Shown one piece after another: positions 1 to 6,428 of a DNA stretch of 7,752 nt. How positions within the stretch are numbered: the stretch's first letter is position 1; the number at the start of each line of letters is the position of its first letter. Source of the stretch: Anaerolineales bacterium (GTDB lineage: Bacteria > Chloroflexota > Anaerolineae > Anaerolineales > DRMV01); contig JALSPT010000216.1 of the NCBI GenBank assembly GCA_026985785.1, positions 1-7,752 on the forward strand, read 5' to 3'. The notes beneath the pieces were generated by a model. The model searched no databases. It worked only from the letters and a program-made list of their open reading frames with translations, and was not told where the DNA came from. Both the position numbers and the translations under genes were made by a program.

Positions 1-1206
1 TGGGGGGACGACCGGCGCGGCGCTCACGGCGGCCATCGCGGCTTTGACGTCCTTCAGGCCGCTGCCCGTGCTCAGCACCAGCACGGCGTCGTCGGGCGAA
101 ACCAATCCGTCGCGCAGGGCGGCTTTCAGCCCGGCAAACGCGGTGGCCGCCGCCGGTTCGGCAAATACGCCCGCTTTGCCGACCTCGGCAATGGCTTCCA
201 GGATGGCTTCGTCGGGCACGGTGATGTAAGCGCCATTGGTTTGGCGCACGGCGCGCAGCGCCCGCAGGCCGTCGCGCGGTAAATCGACGCTGATGCTGTC
301 CGCCAGGGTGTGGGCTTCTACCGGGGCAATCGTCTCGGCCCCCGCCTTCCACGCTTTGGCAATGGCTGCCGAGCCTTCGGCCTGCACGCCAAAAAGCCGC
401 GGCATCACCGGCAACAGGCCGAGTTGGTGCAAATCCCAAAAGCCTTTGTACACGCCGCTGATGATGTTGCCGTCGCCGACCGGGATGAAGACGTTGAGCC
501 GCTCTACCTTGTGGGGGCGAATGACTTGCTCATAGATTTCGTACCCGGCGGTTTTCTTGCCCTCGGCGGTGAAAGGGTTGTAGCCCGTGTTGCGGCAATA
601 CCAACCGAACTTCTCCGCGGCGGCGATGGACAGGTCGAAGGCGTCGTCATAGGTGCCATCGACCAGCACCACGCGCGCGCCGAATACCAGCAACTGGGCA
701 ATTTTGGCCTGCGGGGCGGTTTTGGGCGCCAGGATGACGGCTTGGTGCCCCACCGCGGCGGCCATGCCTGCCAACGCCGCGCCCGCGTTGCCGGTGGAGG
801 CCGTGATCACCACCTCAGCGCCGATCTGCCGCGCCCGCGCCACCACCACGGCGCTGGCGCGGTCCTTGAACGAAGCGGTGGGGTTGGGGCTTTCGTCCTT
901 CAGCCAAAAGGCCTTCAGCCCCAGCGAAGACGCCAGGCGCGGCAAGGTGTAAACCGGCGTCCACCCGGCGCGGCGCAGCGGTGTGCCCTCGCCGCCGGGG
1001 TCGTCTACCGGCAGCAACGGCAGATAACGCCAGAGCGAGGGCTCTTTGGCTTCGCTGGAGGCAAACAGGCGCTCGGCGTCCGGCTTCAAGGCGTCGTAAT
1101 CCAGCACGACATCCAGGTTGCCGCCACACTGGGGGCAGGTGTACGTGACTTCTTCAGGAGCATAGGTGGCGTTGCATTGCGAGCAAATGTAGGAGAAAGC
1201 GGTCAT
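1..1206 (-). CDS. thrC: Threonine synthase, PLP-dependent, zinc-ribbon type (3' end cut by window edge)
   Basis: Converts O-phospho-L-homoserine to L-threonine and phosphate in the cytoplasm, the last step of threonine synthesis. The reading frame was translated by hand from an ATG at 1206 and stays open to the left edge, giving 402 visible residues. An N-terminal zinc ribbon is formed by Cys8/Cys11 and Cys24/Cys27. The PLP lysine is Lys114 in NPTASFKDR. STGNAG (137-142) and VGDGN (243-247) are fold-type II cofactor loops, NPFTAEGKKTAGYE (210-223) is typical of the family, and STGSGLKD (380-386) is the usual near-C-terminal block, so probably only a few residues are missing. The start is supported by GGAG 7 nt upstream. 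It follows the capA-like gene by 48 nt, with a tandem repeat in the gap. A paralogous PLP enzyme such as cysteate synthase is possible but less likely. Confidence 0.9.
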   Translation of the reverse strand, partial: MTAFSYICSQCNATYAPEEVTYTCPQCGGNLDVVLDYDALKPDAERLFASSEAKEPSLWRYLPLLPVDDPGGEGTPLRRAGWTPVYTLPRLASSLGLKAFWLKDESPNPTASFKDRASAVVVARARQIGAEVVITASTGNAGAALAGMAAAVGHQAVILAPKTAPQAKIAQLLVFGARVVLVDGTYDDAFDLSIAAAEKFGWYCRNTGYNPFTAEGKKTAGYEIYEQVIRPHKVERLNVFIPVGDGNIISGVYKGFWDLHQLGLLPVMPRLFGVQAEGSAAIAKAWKAGAETIAPVEAHTLADSISVDLPRDGLRALRAVRQTNGAYITVPDEAILEAIAEVGKAGVFAEPAAATAFAGLKAALRDGLVSPDDAVLVLSTGSGLKDVKAAMAAVSAAPVVPP

Positions 1207-1221
1207 GGGGAAACTCCGGGG
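1207..1221 (-). promoter_or_regulatory. Ribosome binding site and start-proximal leader of thrC
   Basis: On the transcript strand the sequence reads CCCGGAGTTTCCCC followed by ATG. GGAG lies at 1217-1214, 7 nt from the start codon. The block is almost identical to the leader of the uxs gene at 6429-6443, although the two genes are unrelated. No -10/-35 promoter pair is recognisable in the upstream gap, so thrC may depend on read-through from upstream genes. Confidence 0.7.
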
Positions 1222-1237
1222 GTAAAGGATGGGGGAA

Positions 1238-1268
1238 GTTAGGAGGTTAGGAGGTTAGGGGGTAGGAG
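1238..1268. repeat. 8-bp tandem repeat (GTTAGGAG type) spanning the capA-like stop codon
   Basis: On the plus strand, GTTAGGAG occurs at 1238-1245 and 1246-1253, followed by GTTAGGGG at 1254-1261 and a degenerate GTAGGAG. On the transcript strand these read as CTCCTAAC units. The TAA stop of the capA-like gene (1257-1255) is one of the repeat TAAs; the others lie at 1249-1247 and 1241-1239. The array sits in a larger stretch (1218-1278) that has no C on the plus strand, so the minus-strand transcript has no G there. A related array is found at 6471-6514. Confidence 0.85.
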
Positions 1269-2418
1269 TGGGTGAGGGCAAAGGCTCATCCGGCAGGGAG
1301 CCGGCGCGAATGTGGGCCATGATAATCGCTGCCTCGGCAGGCGGCGCGAGGTGTACCGTGCCGTCGCCATCCACATGGGTGGGAGTGTAGCCATAGGATA
1401 CCATGTGCGTGCCCTCGAAGGTAAGGGTGAGCATCGCACCTTGCTGGTTTTTCTCGTCCCAAGTTTGATCGAACACGAAGTTGCCCAGGCTGTAGAACAC
1501 CGGCACACCGCCGAGGATCTGCATCCCCTGCACGACATGGGAATGGTTGCCGACCACGACGTCGGCGCCGGCGGCGACCAGCCAGCGGGCGGCGCGGCGT
1601 TGCAGGTAGTTGGGGGTGAAGTCGTATTCCGGCCCCCAGTGGGGCAGGGCGATGACCACGTCGGCCTGTTGGCGCGCCAGGGCGATGGCGCGGGCGGCAT
1701 TCTCCGGCGTGAGGGGGGCGGTGCCCGGCGTATCCTCGTCTGCCCAGGAGAAGCCCAACTGGTTGAGGGAGACGAAGGCAAACCGCACCCCGTTCAGCGT
1801 CGCCACCGCGGGCTGAAGGGCTGCTTCCAGGTTTTCGCCGCCGCCCACGGTGGCCAAACCGGCTTGGTGCAGGTTTTGCAGGGTTTCCAGGAAGGCGCGA
1901 TAGCCGCAGCCCACCCAGCCGCAGTTGCGGATGTGGTTCGTGCCGACGTTCACCAGGTCGAAGCCCGCCCATTTGAGCGTTTGGGCGTGCCTTGGCGCGC
2001 CGGTGAGGACGTAAGTGGCGCGGCAACCGGTGACCAGGCCGACGTCGCTCAGCGAGGCATTGAGCAGAGCCACGGCGTAATCCGCCTGGCGGATGAGCGG
2101 TGCGACCTCGGCGTAGATGTAGTGGTCGTCGCCGCGGCGGTCGGCAGCGGCGCGCACGCAGCGGGCGGGGACGATGTTGCCCACGAAAAGCAGCGTGGTG
2201 CGCGGCAAGGGCGTGACGGAGGGAGTGGGTGTCGGCGCAGGCGATGGCGTGGGCGATGGGCTGGGCGTAGAGGCGCGAGGGGTTGCGCTGGGGGCGGCGA
2301 GGGGCGTCGGCGGGGCCGGTGTGGCCGCAGGCGGGGGTGTGGCTGCCGAGGAAGCAGCGCAGGCGGCCAGGAGGAGCGTCAGGAGGGAGGTGAGGAAAAC
2401 GGCAAGACGAAGTTTCAT
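1255..2418 (-). CDS. CapA / PGA_cap-family exported lipoprotein
   Basis: Belongs to the CapA (poly-gamma-glutamate capsule, metallophosphoesterase-like) family. Its substrate cannot be read from the sequence. Residues 1-20 are a lipoprotein signal: basic start, hydrophobic core, lipobox LAAC with Cys20. A Pro/Thr/Ser/Ala linker runs to about residue 72, suggesting a domain held away from the membrane. Family motifs follow: VGNIVPAR (79-86), LLNASLSD (118-125), TNHIRNCG (160-167), LPHWGPEY (258-265), GNHSHV (290-295) and YSLGNFVFDQ (309-318). The usual acidic residues of the GD, NLE and NNHxxD motifs appear as Asn81, Asn120 and Asn165. Cys87, Cys132, Cys166 and Cys171 could form disulfides outside the cell. 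The protein ends in PSPTPTP, echoing the linker. The ATG overlaps the queG stop by 4 nt (ATGA) with no clear Shine-Dalgarno sequence, suggesting translational coupling. The family call is firm; the function is open. Confidence 0.88.
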   Translation of the reverse strand: MKLRLAVFLTSLLTLLLAACAASSAATPPPAATPAPPTPLAAPSATPRASTPSPSPTPSPAPTPTPSVTPLPRTTLLFVGNIVPARCVRAAADRRGDDHYIYAEVAPLIRQADYAVALLNASLSDVGLVTGCRATYVLTGAPRHAQTLKWAGFDLVNVGTNHIRNCGWVGCGYRAFLETLQNLHQAGLATVGGGENLEAALQPAVATLNGVRFAFVSLNQLGFSWADEDTPGTAPLTPENAARAIALARQQADVVIALPHWGPEYDFTPNYLQRRAARWLVAAGADVVVGNHSHVVQGMQILGGVPVFYSLGNFVFDQTWDEKNQQGAMLTLTFEGTHMVSYGYTPTHVDGDGTVHLAPPAEAAIIMAHIRAGSLPDEPLPSPTPTP

Positions 2419-3578
2419 GGCTGAGAACGCTCACAGGTGGTGAGGGCAGCGGCGATTTCGGCGCGCACTTCGGCTTGGGTTTCGGCGTCGAAGGCGGCTT
2501 GCAGGGCATGGCAGGCCGCCCGGTCGCCGATTTGGCCCAGCGCCCAGGCGGCGTGGGCGCGCACCAGCGGCTCGGCATCGCGCAGCGCGGCGCTCAGGTC
2601 GGGCACGGCGCGCGTCTGCTGGGCGTTGCCCAGGGCGATGGCTACATTGCGCAAGTAGCCGCGCCGCTTGGTGCGTTTGACCGGGCTGCCCTTGAATTTG
2701 CGGTTGAAGGCTTGCGGGGTGAGGCGCAACTCAGCGGCCAACACCGGGTGCGGTACGTCCTCGCGCGGCGCAAAGGCCGGATCGCCGCTGGCGGGGGCGC
2801 GCCGGTTCCACGGGCACACCATCTGACACACATCGCAGCCGAACACCCAGTCGCCCATCCGGGGGCGTATTTCGGCGGGCAGGACGCCCTTGTTTTCGAT
2901 GGTGTGGTACGAAAGGCAGCGGTTGGCGTCCACGGTGCGGTTGGGCAGGATGGCGTTGGTCGGGCAGGCTTCGATGCAGCGGGTGCAGGTGCCGCAGTGG
3001 TCGGTAGGGAAAGGCGGGTCGGGCACCAGCCGCAGGCCGAGTAGGATTTCGGCCAGGAAAAAGTAAGAGCCCAGACGGGGGTGGATGAGCATGGCGTTCT
3101 TGCCAATCCAACCCAGGCCGGCGCGTTGGGCCAGGTCGCGCTCCAGGATGGGGCCTGTGTCGGTGTAATAGCGATTGGGAATGGGGTGCCCGACCTCGGT
3201 TTCGAGGAAATCTACCAGCGCCCGCAGGCGGGGGAGCAGCACATCGTGGTAGTCTGCTCCCCAGGCGTAAGCCGCCACCCGCCCGTGGGCAGCGTCATCG
3301 GCAGGTTGCGGGGCGGCCTGTGGTGCGAAATAGCGCACGGCCAGCACGACGATGCTTTCGCATTCCGGCAAAATCCGCCGCGGGTTGGCGCGGCGGGCGC
3401 GGTTGCGCTCGGAGGCCATGTATGCCATCCCGGCATGATGGCCTGCTTGCAGCCACGCTTCGTAGGCGCTGTAACTTGCGGGCGGCGTGCAGTCGGTGAC
3501 CCCCACGAGGTCGAACCCCAGGCGGCGGGCTTCCGCTTTGAGCCGGTCGGTGAGTTCTTGCGGTGTGAGGGGCGACAT
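2415..3578 (-). CDS. queG: Epoxyqueuosine reductase QueG
   Basis: Reduces epoxyqueuosine to queuosine at position 34 of tRNAs with GUN anticodons. QueG is a cytoplasmic cobalamin-dependent iron-sulfur enzyme. The protein is 387 residues, close to the usual length. The N-terminal half carries the cobalamin-binding fold, with YYTDTGPILERDLA (137-150) containing the conserved Asp140 and GLGWIGKNAMLI (154-165). Two 4Fe-4S clusters are indicated by Cys195/198/201/205 (CGTCTRCIEACP) and Cys248/251/255 (CDVCQMVCP) with Cys221 between them. Residues from about 305 to the end form HEAT-like helical repeats, as in the B. subtilis enzyme, thought to grip tRNA. The gene lies 54 nt after trmFO and overlaps the capA-like gene by 4 nt. 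Its Shine-Dalgarno sequence is weak (GGTGG about 11 nt upstream) and sits in an inverted repeat. An ATG at 3586 is in another frame. Confidence 0.96.
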   Translation of the reverse strand: MSPLTPQELTDRLKAEARRLGFDLVGVTDCTPPASYSAYEAWLQAGHHAGMAYMASERNRARRANPRRILPECESIVVLAVRYFAPQAAPQPADDAAHGRVAAYAWGADYHDVLLPRLRALVDFLETEVGHPIPNRYYTDTGPILERDLAQRAGLGWIGKNAMLIHPRLGSYFFLAEILLGLRLVPDPPFPTDHCGTCTRCIEACPTNAILPNRTVDANRCLSYHTIENKGVLPAEIRPRMGDWVFGCDVCQMVCPWNRRAPASGDPAFAPREDVPHPVLAAELRLTPQAFNRKFKGSPVKRTKRRGYLRNVAIALGNAQQTRAVPDLSAALRDAEPLVRAHAAWALGQIGDRAACHALQAAFDAETQAEVRAEIAAALTTCERSQP

Positions 3579-3589
3579 AGCACCATCTT

Positions 3590-3631
3590 ACCACCGGGGC
3601 GTTGCTTCTAAGATCACGCCCTGGGAGTGGT
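3590..3631. other. Inverted repeat in the trmFO-queG gap
   Basis: ACCAC (3590-3594) is complementary to GTGGT (3627-3631), and inside it GGGCGT (3597-3602) is complementary to ACGCCC (3616-3621) around a 13-nt loop. In the transcript this would make a hairpin between the trmFO stop and the queG start. No U-tract follows it in the direction of transcription, so it does not look like an intrinsic terminator for this strand. Its downstream arm holds the only Shine-Dalgarno-like sequence of queG, so it could lower queG translation or protect the RNA; that is inference. Confidence 0.45.
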
Positions 3632-3632
3632 T

Positions 3633-4982
3633 TTAGCGATGTTGGGCCAGCCAAGCCTCCAGGGCTTCGGCAGCCCGGCGGGCATAGGCGGCGTAGCGTT
3701 CGCGTTTGTTGCGAATGCGGCGGGGCAGGGGGGGCAGGATGCCGTAGTTGGCCTTCATCGGTTGGAAATCGGCCTCCGAGGCGTGGGTGATGTAATGGCA
3801 CAGCGCGCCCAGCATGGTTTCTCGTGGCAGCACAAGGGGCGGCTGGCCGTGCAGCAGGCGGGCGGCATTCCAGCCTGCCAGCAAGCCGGTGGCGATGTTG
3901 CCGACGTAGCCCTCGACGCCGGTGATTTGCCCGGCGAAGAACAGGTCGTCTCGCTGCCGAAATTGCAGTGTGGGGCGCAGCAGGGCGGGTGAAAAGAGGA
4001 ACGTGTTGCGGTGCATTTGGCCGTAGCGGGCGAATTCGGCCTGCGCCAGGCCGGGGATCATGCGGAACACGCGCCGCTGTTCGCCGAATTTGAGGTTGGT
4101 TTGAAAGCCGACCATGTTGTAAAGCGTGCCGGCGAGGTTGTCCTGCCGCAGTTGTACCACGGCATAGGGGCGTTTGCCGGTGCGCGGGTCGGTCAGCCCC
4201 ACCGGGCGCAGGGGACCAAAAGCCAACGCCTCGCGCCCGCGCCGCGCCAGCACCTCGATGGGCAAACAGCCCTCGAAGAATTTGCCCTTGCCAGCCCGCA
4301 CGCCCGCCCCGCTTTCCAACACCGGTTTCTCGAAAGCGTGCAACTCGATGCGCTCTGCCTGCACCAGCGCCTCGACGAAAGCCTCGTATTCCTCGCGGTT
4401 CATTGGGCAGTTGATGTAGTCATCTTCTCCCCGGCCATAGCGCGCGGCGCGGAAGCAGATGTTCATGTCGATGGAATCGGCCACCACGATGGGCGCGATC
4501 GCGTCGTAGAAATACAACTGCTCCTGCCCGGTCAGGCGGATGAGGGCCTGCGAAAAGCGCGCCGAAGTCAGCGGGCCGGTGGCGATGATCGCGGGTTGGG
4601 CGGGGACTTCGGTCACTTCCTCCCGCACGATGCGGATGTTGGGGTGGTTTTCCAGCGCCTCGGTGACCTTCTGGGCGAAAACTTCGCGGTCCACCGCCAA
4701 AGCGCCCCCGGCGGGCACCGCACTTTCGTCCGCAATCTTCAGCAACAGCGACCCCAGACGGCGCAACTCGGCCTTCAGCACGCCCGCTGCCCGGTCGGGC
4801 AGGTTGGAGCCGAGGGAGTTGGAGCACACCAGTTCGGCCAAGCGGTCGCTGACGTGCGCGCCGGTGGTTACCTTGGGGCGCATTTCGTAAAGCACGACCT
4901 GCACGCCGCGTTCGGCGGCCTGCCAAGCGGCTTCGCTCCCCGCCAGGCCGCCGCCGATCACCGTGAGGGTGGCTTCGCTCAT
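3633..4982 (-). CDS. trmFO: Methylenetetrahydrofolate-tRNA-(uracil-5-)-methyltransferase TrmFO
   Basis: Makes 5-methyluridine at position 54 in the T-loop of tRNA, using methylene-tetrahydrofolate as carbon donor and FADH2 as reductant. The 449-residue protein opens with the FAD dinucleotide motif VIGGGLAGSEAAW (8-20). It has the family blocks CSNSLGS (53-59), VPAGGALAVDR (89-99), YDAIAPIV (159-166), CPMNREEYEAF (192-202), FEGCLPIEV (236-244) and a C-terminal GQITGVEGYVG. Cys53 and Cys239 correspond to the two catalytically important cysteines (53 and 226) of the B. subtilis enzyme. The 13-residue difference is explained by an insertion after FEKP (218-221). The start at 4982 is preferred over an in-frame ATG at 5057 because a strong AAGGAGGA precedes it and the FAD motif then sits at the usual distance from the N-terminus; the longer form would also run into gtrA. 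It lies 28 nt downstream of the gtrA-like gene. Confidence 0.97.
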   Translation of the reverse strand: MSEATLTVIGGGLAGSEAAWQAAERGVQVVLYEMRPKVTTGAHVSDRLAELVCSNSLGSNLPDRAAGVLKAELRRLGSLLLKIADESAVPAGGALAVDREVFAQKVTEALENHPNIRIVREEVTEVPAQPAIIATGPLTSARFSQALIRLTGQEQLYFYDAIAPIVVADSIDMNICFRAARYGRGEDDYINCPMNREEYEAFVEALVQAERIELHAFEKPVLESGAGVRAGKGKFFEGCLPIEVLARRGREALAFGPLRPVGLTDPRTGKRPYAVVQLRQDNLAGTLYNMVGFQTNLKFGEQRRVFRMIPGLAQAEFARYGQMHRNTFLFSPALLRPTLQFRQRDDLFFAGQITGVEGYVGNIATGLLAGWNAARLLHGQPPLVLPRETMLGALCHYITHASEADFQPMKANYGILPPLPRRIRNKRERYAAYARRAAEALEAWLAQHR

Positions 4983-4986
4983 CTCG

Positions 4987-4994
4987 TCCTCCTT
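4987..4994 (-). promoter_or_regulatory. Strong Shine-Dalgarno sequence of trmFO
   Basis: AAGGAGGA on the transcript strand ends 4 nt before the ATG at 4982. It is the best match to the 16S rRNA anti-Shine-Dalgarno in the window and decides the trmFO start against the longer reading frame beginning at 5057. Confidence 0.9.
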
Positions 4995-5010
4995 GGCCGA
5001 GGAAACGGCG

Positions 5011-5472
5011 TCATGCCCCGACGGAGACATCGTTGTAAGTCCAGAGCCGGTTGGCAAAGAAATTCCAGAACATCACGGTGACGATGACCACGGCCAGGGA
5101 GAGGTTGTTGCCCCAGAAGGTGGCGGTGAAAGGCAATGGCGGCACGGCGTGGGTCATGAGCCTGACCAGCAGGGGGTGAATCAGGGCGAAAAGCGCGGTG
5201 CGGATGCCCAGCCCCACGGCGCTGACCGTCCCGAATTGCACCCACTGGTGGGCGGCGTGTTTGCTGCGCGATTCGGGGAACGTCCAATAACGATGCCACA
5301 GGAAGTTGTGGGTCATCGCCGTGAGGAAAGAAAGGATGCTGGCAGGGAGGGGTGTTACCCCCACCGCCTGGGTGAGCAGGTTGAACACCAGGAAGTCCAC
5401 GCCGGCGCCCATGCTGCCCACCACGACGAATTTGAGGAAGCGTTTGCGTTCGTTATGGTGTTGCAGGATCAT
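5011..5472 (-). CDS. GtrA-family membrane protein
   Basis: GtrA-family proteins are small inner-membrane proteins thought to help move polyprenyl-phosphate-linked sugars across the membrane for glycosylation of surface polymers. This one has 153 residues, a normal length, with four likely membrane segments at about 12-35, 40-58, 78-104 and 120-142. The family's paired motif is clear: NFLWHRYWTF (56-65) after the second segment and NFFANRLWTY (137-146) after the fourth, reflecting its two-half structure. The FLKFVVVGSMGAGVDF start (12-27) is also typical. Its ATG overlaps the uxs stop by 4 nt (ATGA), so the two are probably translationally coupled, and trmFO follows after 28 nt. The transported sugar is unknown; xylose or a derivative is a guess from the neighbour. 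Confidence 0.9.
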   Translation of the reverse strand: MILQHHNERKRFLKFVVVGSMGAGVDFLVFNLLTQAVGVTPLPASILSFLTAMTHNFLWHRYWTFPESRSKHAAHQWVQFGTVSAVGLGIRTALFALIHPLLVRLMTHAVPPLPFTATFWGNNLSLAVVIVTVMFWNFFANRLWTYNDVSVGA

Positions 5473-6428
5473 GCCTCGGCCAGCCTCCGGCGGAAATCGT
5501 CGATGGTGCGCGCCAGGCCCTCCTCCAGCGGGATTTTGGGCTCCCAGCCCAGGCGCTTGCGGGCGCGGCTGATGTCGGGGCAGCGGCGCTGGGGGTCGTC
5601 GCGGTCGCGGGCGTCTTCCAGGAAGACGATGCCCCCCTCGTTGCCCAAGATGCGGTTGACCGTCTCGGCCAGTTCCAAAATGGTGAACTCGGCAGGGTTA
5701 CCGATGTTGACCGGCTCGTGTTCGTCGGAGAGCAGCAGGCGGTAGATGCCGTCGATCAGGTCGTCCACATAGCAAAAACTGCGGGTCTGGCTGCCGTCGC
5801 CGTACACGGTCAGCGGTTCGCCGCGCAGGGCTTGTTTGATGAAATTGGGAATCACCCGCCCGTCGTCCAGCCGCATACGCGGCCCGTAGGTGTTGAAAAT
5901 GCGCACGATGCGGGTGTCCACGCCGTGATAGCGATGATAGGCCATGGTCATGGCCTCGGCAAAACGCTTGGCCTCATCGTACACCGAGCGCTCGCCGATG
6001 GGGTTGACCTTGCCCCAGTAACTTTCGGGCTGGGGATGGACTTCGGGGTCGCCGTAAACCTCGCTGGTGGAGGCCATGAGGAAGCGCGCGCCGTGCGCCT
6101 TGGCGACGCCGAGGGCGTGATGGGTGCCCAGCGCGCCCACTTTCAGCGTTTGGATGGGCAGGTTGGGGTAGCCGTAGGGCGATTTGCGGTTGGGGCTGGC
6201 GGGCGAAGCGAAGTGTAGCACCGCGTCCACCTTGCCCGGCACGAAGATGAAGTTGGTGACATCGTGGCGGATGAACGAGAAGCGGGGGTGCCCGGCGAGG
6301 TGCGCCAGGTTTTGCGGGTCGCCGGTGAGGAAATTGTCCATACCGACCACCTCGTGGCCTTCTGCCAGCAGGCGGTCGCAAAGGTGCGAGCCGAGGAATC
6401 CGGCTGCGCCGGTGATGAGCACGCGCAT
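5469..6428 (-). CDS. uxs: UDP-glucuronate decarboxylase (UDP-xylose synthase), SDR family
   Basis: Likely converts UDP-glucuronate to UDP-xylose and CO2 in the cytoplasm, feeding surface-polysaccharide or glycan synthesis. The 319-residue protein is an extended short-chain dehydrogenase. The NAD-binding motif is GAAGFLGSHL (7-16) and DNFLTG (31-36) follows the second strand. The active site shows Ser120-Thr121-Ser122-Glu123 and Tyr150/Lys154 in SVYDEAKRFAEA. The Glu after the Ser/Thr and the blocks HFASPASP (72-79), IQTLKVGALGT (92-102), RIFNTYGPRM (176-185), YGDGSQTRSFCYVDD (209-223) and DDPQRRCPDI (277-286) separate UXS from UDP-glucose 4-epimerases. The loop after HFASPASP (80-90) seems about five residues longer than in many homologues. 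Translation starts at the ATG at 6428 with GGAG 7 nt upstream. A related nucleotide-sugar epimerase/decarboxylase cannot be fully excluded. Confidence 0.9.
   Translation of the reverse strand: MRVLITGAAGFLGSHLCDRLLAEGHEVVGMDNFLTGDPQNLAHLAGHPRFSFIRHDVTNFIFVPGKVDAVLHFASPASPNRKSPYGYPNLPIQTLKVGALGTHHALGVAKAHGARFLMASTSEVYGDPEVHPQPESYWGKVNPIGERSVYDEAKRFAEAMTMAYHRYHGVDTRIVRIFNTYGPRMRLDDGRVIPNFIKQALRGEPLTVYGDGSQTRSFCYVDDLIDGIYRLLLSDEHEPVNIGNPAEFTILELAETVNRILGNEGGIVFLEDARDRDDPQRRCPDISRARKRLGWEPKIPLEEGLARTIDDFRRRLAEA

Noticed and set aside
310..1242. Long plus-strand open reading frame opposite thrC
   Set aside because: The minus-strand frame carries a complete set of threonine synthase motifs; the plus frame is low-complexity, Gly/Arg-rich and typical of antisense frames in GC-rich DNA.
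2215..2345. G-rich imperfect DNA repeat near the start of the capA-like gene
   Set aside because: It is explained by codon reiteration for the Pro/Thr/Ser linker of the lipoprotein and needs no separate element.
1312..2424. Plus-strand open reading frame of 370 residues opposite the capA-like gene
   Set aside because: It mirrors the capA-like gene, has no recognisable motifs, and its Gly/Arg-rich end is the reverse complement of the Pro/Thr-rich linker.
1286..2578. Minus-strand open reading frame of 430 residues crossing the queG-capA junction
   Set aside because: Arg/Pro-rich translation in an alternative frame of two well-supported genes; no domain pattern.
3590..3634. Intrinsic terminator after trmFO
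   Set aside because: The hairpin is followed by a short T run only on the plus strand; in the direction of transcription no U-tract follows it.
4983..5057. Longer trmFO starting at the ATG at 5057
   Set aside because: The extra 25 residues overlap the gtrA-like gene and carry no motif, while a strong AAGGAGGA sits just before the ATG at 4982.
4011..5081. Plus-strand open reading frame of 356 residues opposite trmFO
   Set aside because: The opposite strand encodes a full-length TrmFO with all family motifs; this frame has none.
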